Source: Candidatus Binatia bacterium
Lineage (GTDB): Bacteria; Desulfobacterota_B; Binatia; UBA9968; JAJDTQ01
DNA: 6,126 bases
NCBI GenBank assembly: GCA_022827045.1
Contig: JAJDTQ010000063.1
Coordinates: 1-6,126 of the forward strand
Direction of reading: 5' to 3'
In this document: piece after piece, positions 5,689 through 6,126 of the stretch
How positions within the stretch are numbered: position 1 is the stretch's first letter
Layout of the letters: every line of letters begins with the position of its first letter
Notes under the pieces: generated by a model
Told to the model about the DNA's origin: nothing
Database searches by the model: none
What the model saw: only the letters and a program-made list of their open reading frames with translations
Made by a program: the position numbers and the translations under genes

Positions 5689-5717
5689 TTGCCGCAGGCC
5701 GGGATTTGTGGTGTAAT
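5689..5717 (+). promoter_or_regulatory. Sigma70-type promoter for the TRAP solute-binding protein gene
   Basis: TTGCCG (5689-5694, 4 of 6) is followed after 17 bases by TGTAAT (5712-5717, 5 of 6). The predicted start near 5724 gives a leader of about 35 bases that ends in a strong ribosome binding site. It begins just after the terminator, so the following gene starts its own transcription unit. Confidence 0.55.
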
Positions 5718-5758
5718 CGCGCCCCCATTTCGGAAGACCGTTCACAGGGAGGTCGATG

Positions 5759-6126
5759 ATGTCCAAACCGCGTCTGATTCTCTCTTCCGTGGCCGTGATC
5801 CTCGCGGCCTGCATAGTGCTGGCGGCCTCTGCGGCCGCGCAACCGGTCACCATGAAGATCGGGCACGCCACCACCAAGGGGGCGTACGACAACTGGGCCG
5901 ACACCTTCAAGGAAGGCCTCGCCAAGAGGGTGGGGGACGCCATCAAGGTGGAGGTCTATCCCCTCAGCCAGCTCGGGGCGATTCCAGCCATGGTGCAGGG
6001 CGTCCAGCTCGGCACCATCGAGATGGTGATGACGCCGCCGGCTTTCCTGTCCGGCGTGGATCCGCGCTTCGGGGTGCTGTCGGCTCCCGGCATCTTCGAG
6101 GATCTCATGCACGGTTTCCGCACCGT
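5759..6126 (+). CDS. TRAP transporter solute-binding protein, DctP family (N-terminal part only)
   Basis: The gene runs off the right edge; about 122 of the usual 320-350 codons are present. TRAP receptors bind organic acids, including carboxylates and sulfonates, in the periplasm and deliver them to DctQ/DctM membrane subunits, which would be expected downstream but are not in view. The peptide has a signal sequence (MSKPR, hydrophobic core 6-23, likely cleavage near ASAAA-QPV). An LAAC sequence at 15-18 could also be read as a lipoprotein box, but a hydrophobic stretch follows it, so signal peptidase I processing is more likely. The mature part starts PVTMKIGHATTKGAYDNWADTFKEGLAKRVG and contains the family wording VYPLSQLGAIPAMVQGVQLGTIEMVMTPPAFLSGVDPRFGVLSAPGIFED. 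Two adjacent ATGs (5756, 5759) are possible; GGAGG (5748-5752) is 3 and 6 bases upstream respectively, so 5759 is preferred. It has its own promoter. Confidence 0.88.
   Translation, partial: MSKPRLILSSVAVILAACIVLAASAAAQPVTMKIGHATTKGAYDNWADTFKEGLAKRVGDAIKVEVYPLSQLGAIPAMVQGVQLGTIEMVMTPPAFLSGVDPRFGVLSAPGIFEDLMHGFRT

Noticed and set aside
5513..6112. Minus-strand open frame of about 199 codons over the end of the CoxG-like gene and the TRAP receptor
   Set aside because: It crosses the terminator and repeat region and lies opposite two recognisable genes; part of its peptide (RSRAG, KPAPT-like) is simply translation of the palindromic repeat.

Overview
The window is a high-GC bacterial segment with dense, conventional protein-coding content. 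A lipid A-type acyltransferase homologue and an HflK/HflC pair point to a Gram-negative cell envelope. An amidohydrolase-2 enzyme, solute-binding proteins of two transporter classes and a CoxG-like protein close together resemble genomes with expanded organic-acid uptake, such as Tectomicrobia/Entotheonella-like or deltaproteobacteria-like environmental lineages. That placement is an inference from gene content; there is no rRNA or other marker gene here to settle it.

Left part, minus strand (1-2197): a LpxL/HtrB-like acyltransferase (TTG start at 2197), then hflK, then the first 34 codons of hflC, which runs off the left edge. hflK and hflC overlap by one base (TAATG) and are probably translationally coupled. 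A candidate promoter for hflKC overlaps the acyltransferase stop codon.

Middle part (2198-3828): a divergent intergenic region with a good sigma70-type promoter drives a plus-strand amidohydrolase-2 family enzyme. Its better start is the second ATG at 2337. A small minus-strand coiled-coil protein with a C-terminal membrane segment converges on it.

Right part, plus strand (3829-6126): three genes, probably separate transcription units. These are a TctC/Bug-type solute-binding protein of the tripartite tricarboxylate transporter family, a CoxG-like SRPBCC protein, and the first ~123 codons of a DctP-type TRAP solute-binding protein that runs off the right edge. A strong intrinsic terminator follows the first gene. 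A REP-like palindrome with a second terminator follows the CoxG-like gene. No transporter membrane subunit is visible in the window.

Several candidate promoters share a TTG-type -35 box and a -10 box usually beginning TAG. No new multi-gene system is evident. The points most worth checking are the acyltransferase that lacks its expected catalytic acid, the palindrome laid over the -35 box of the TctC/Bug gene, the three-arm repeat after the CoxG-like gene, and the orphan state of the TctC/Bug protein.
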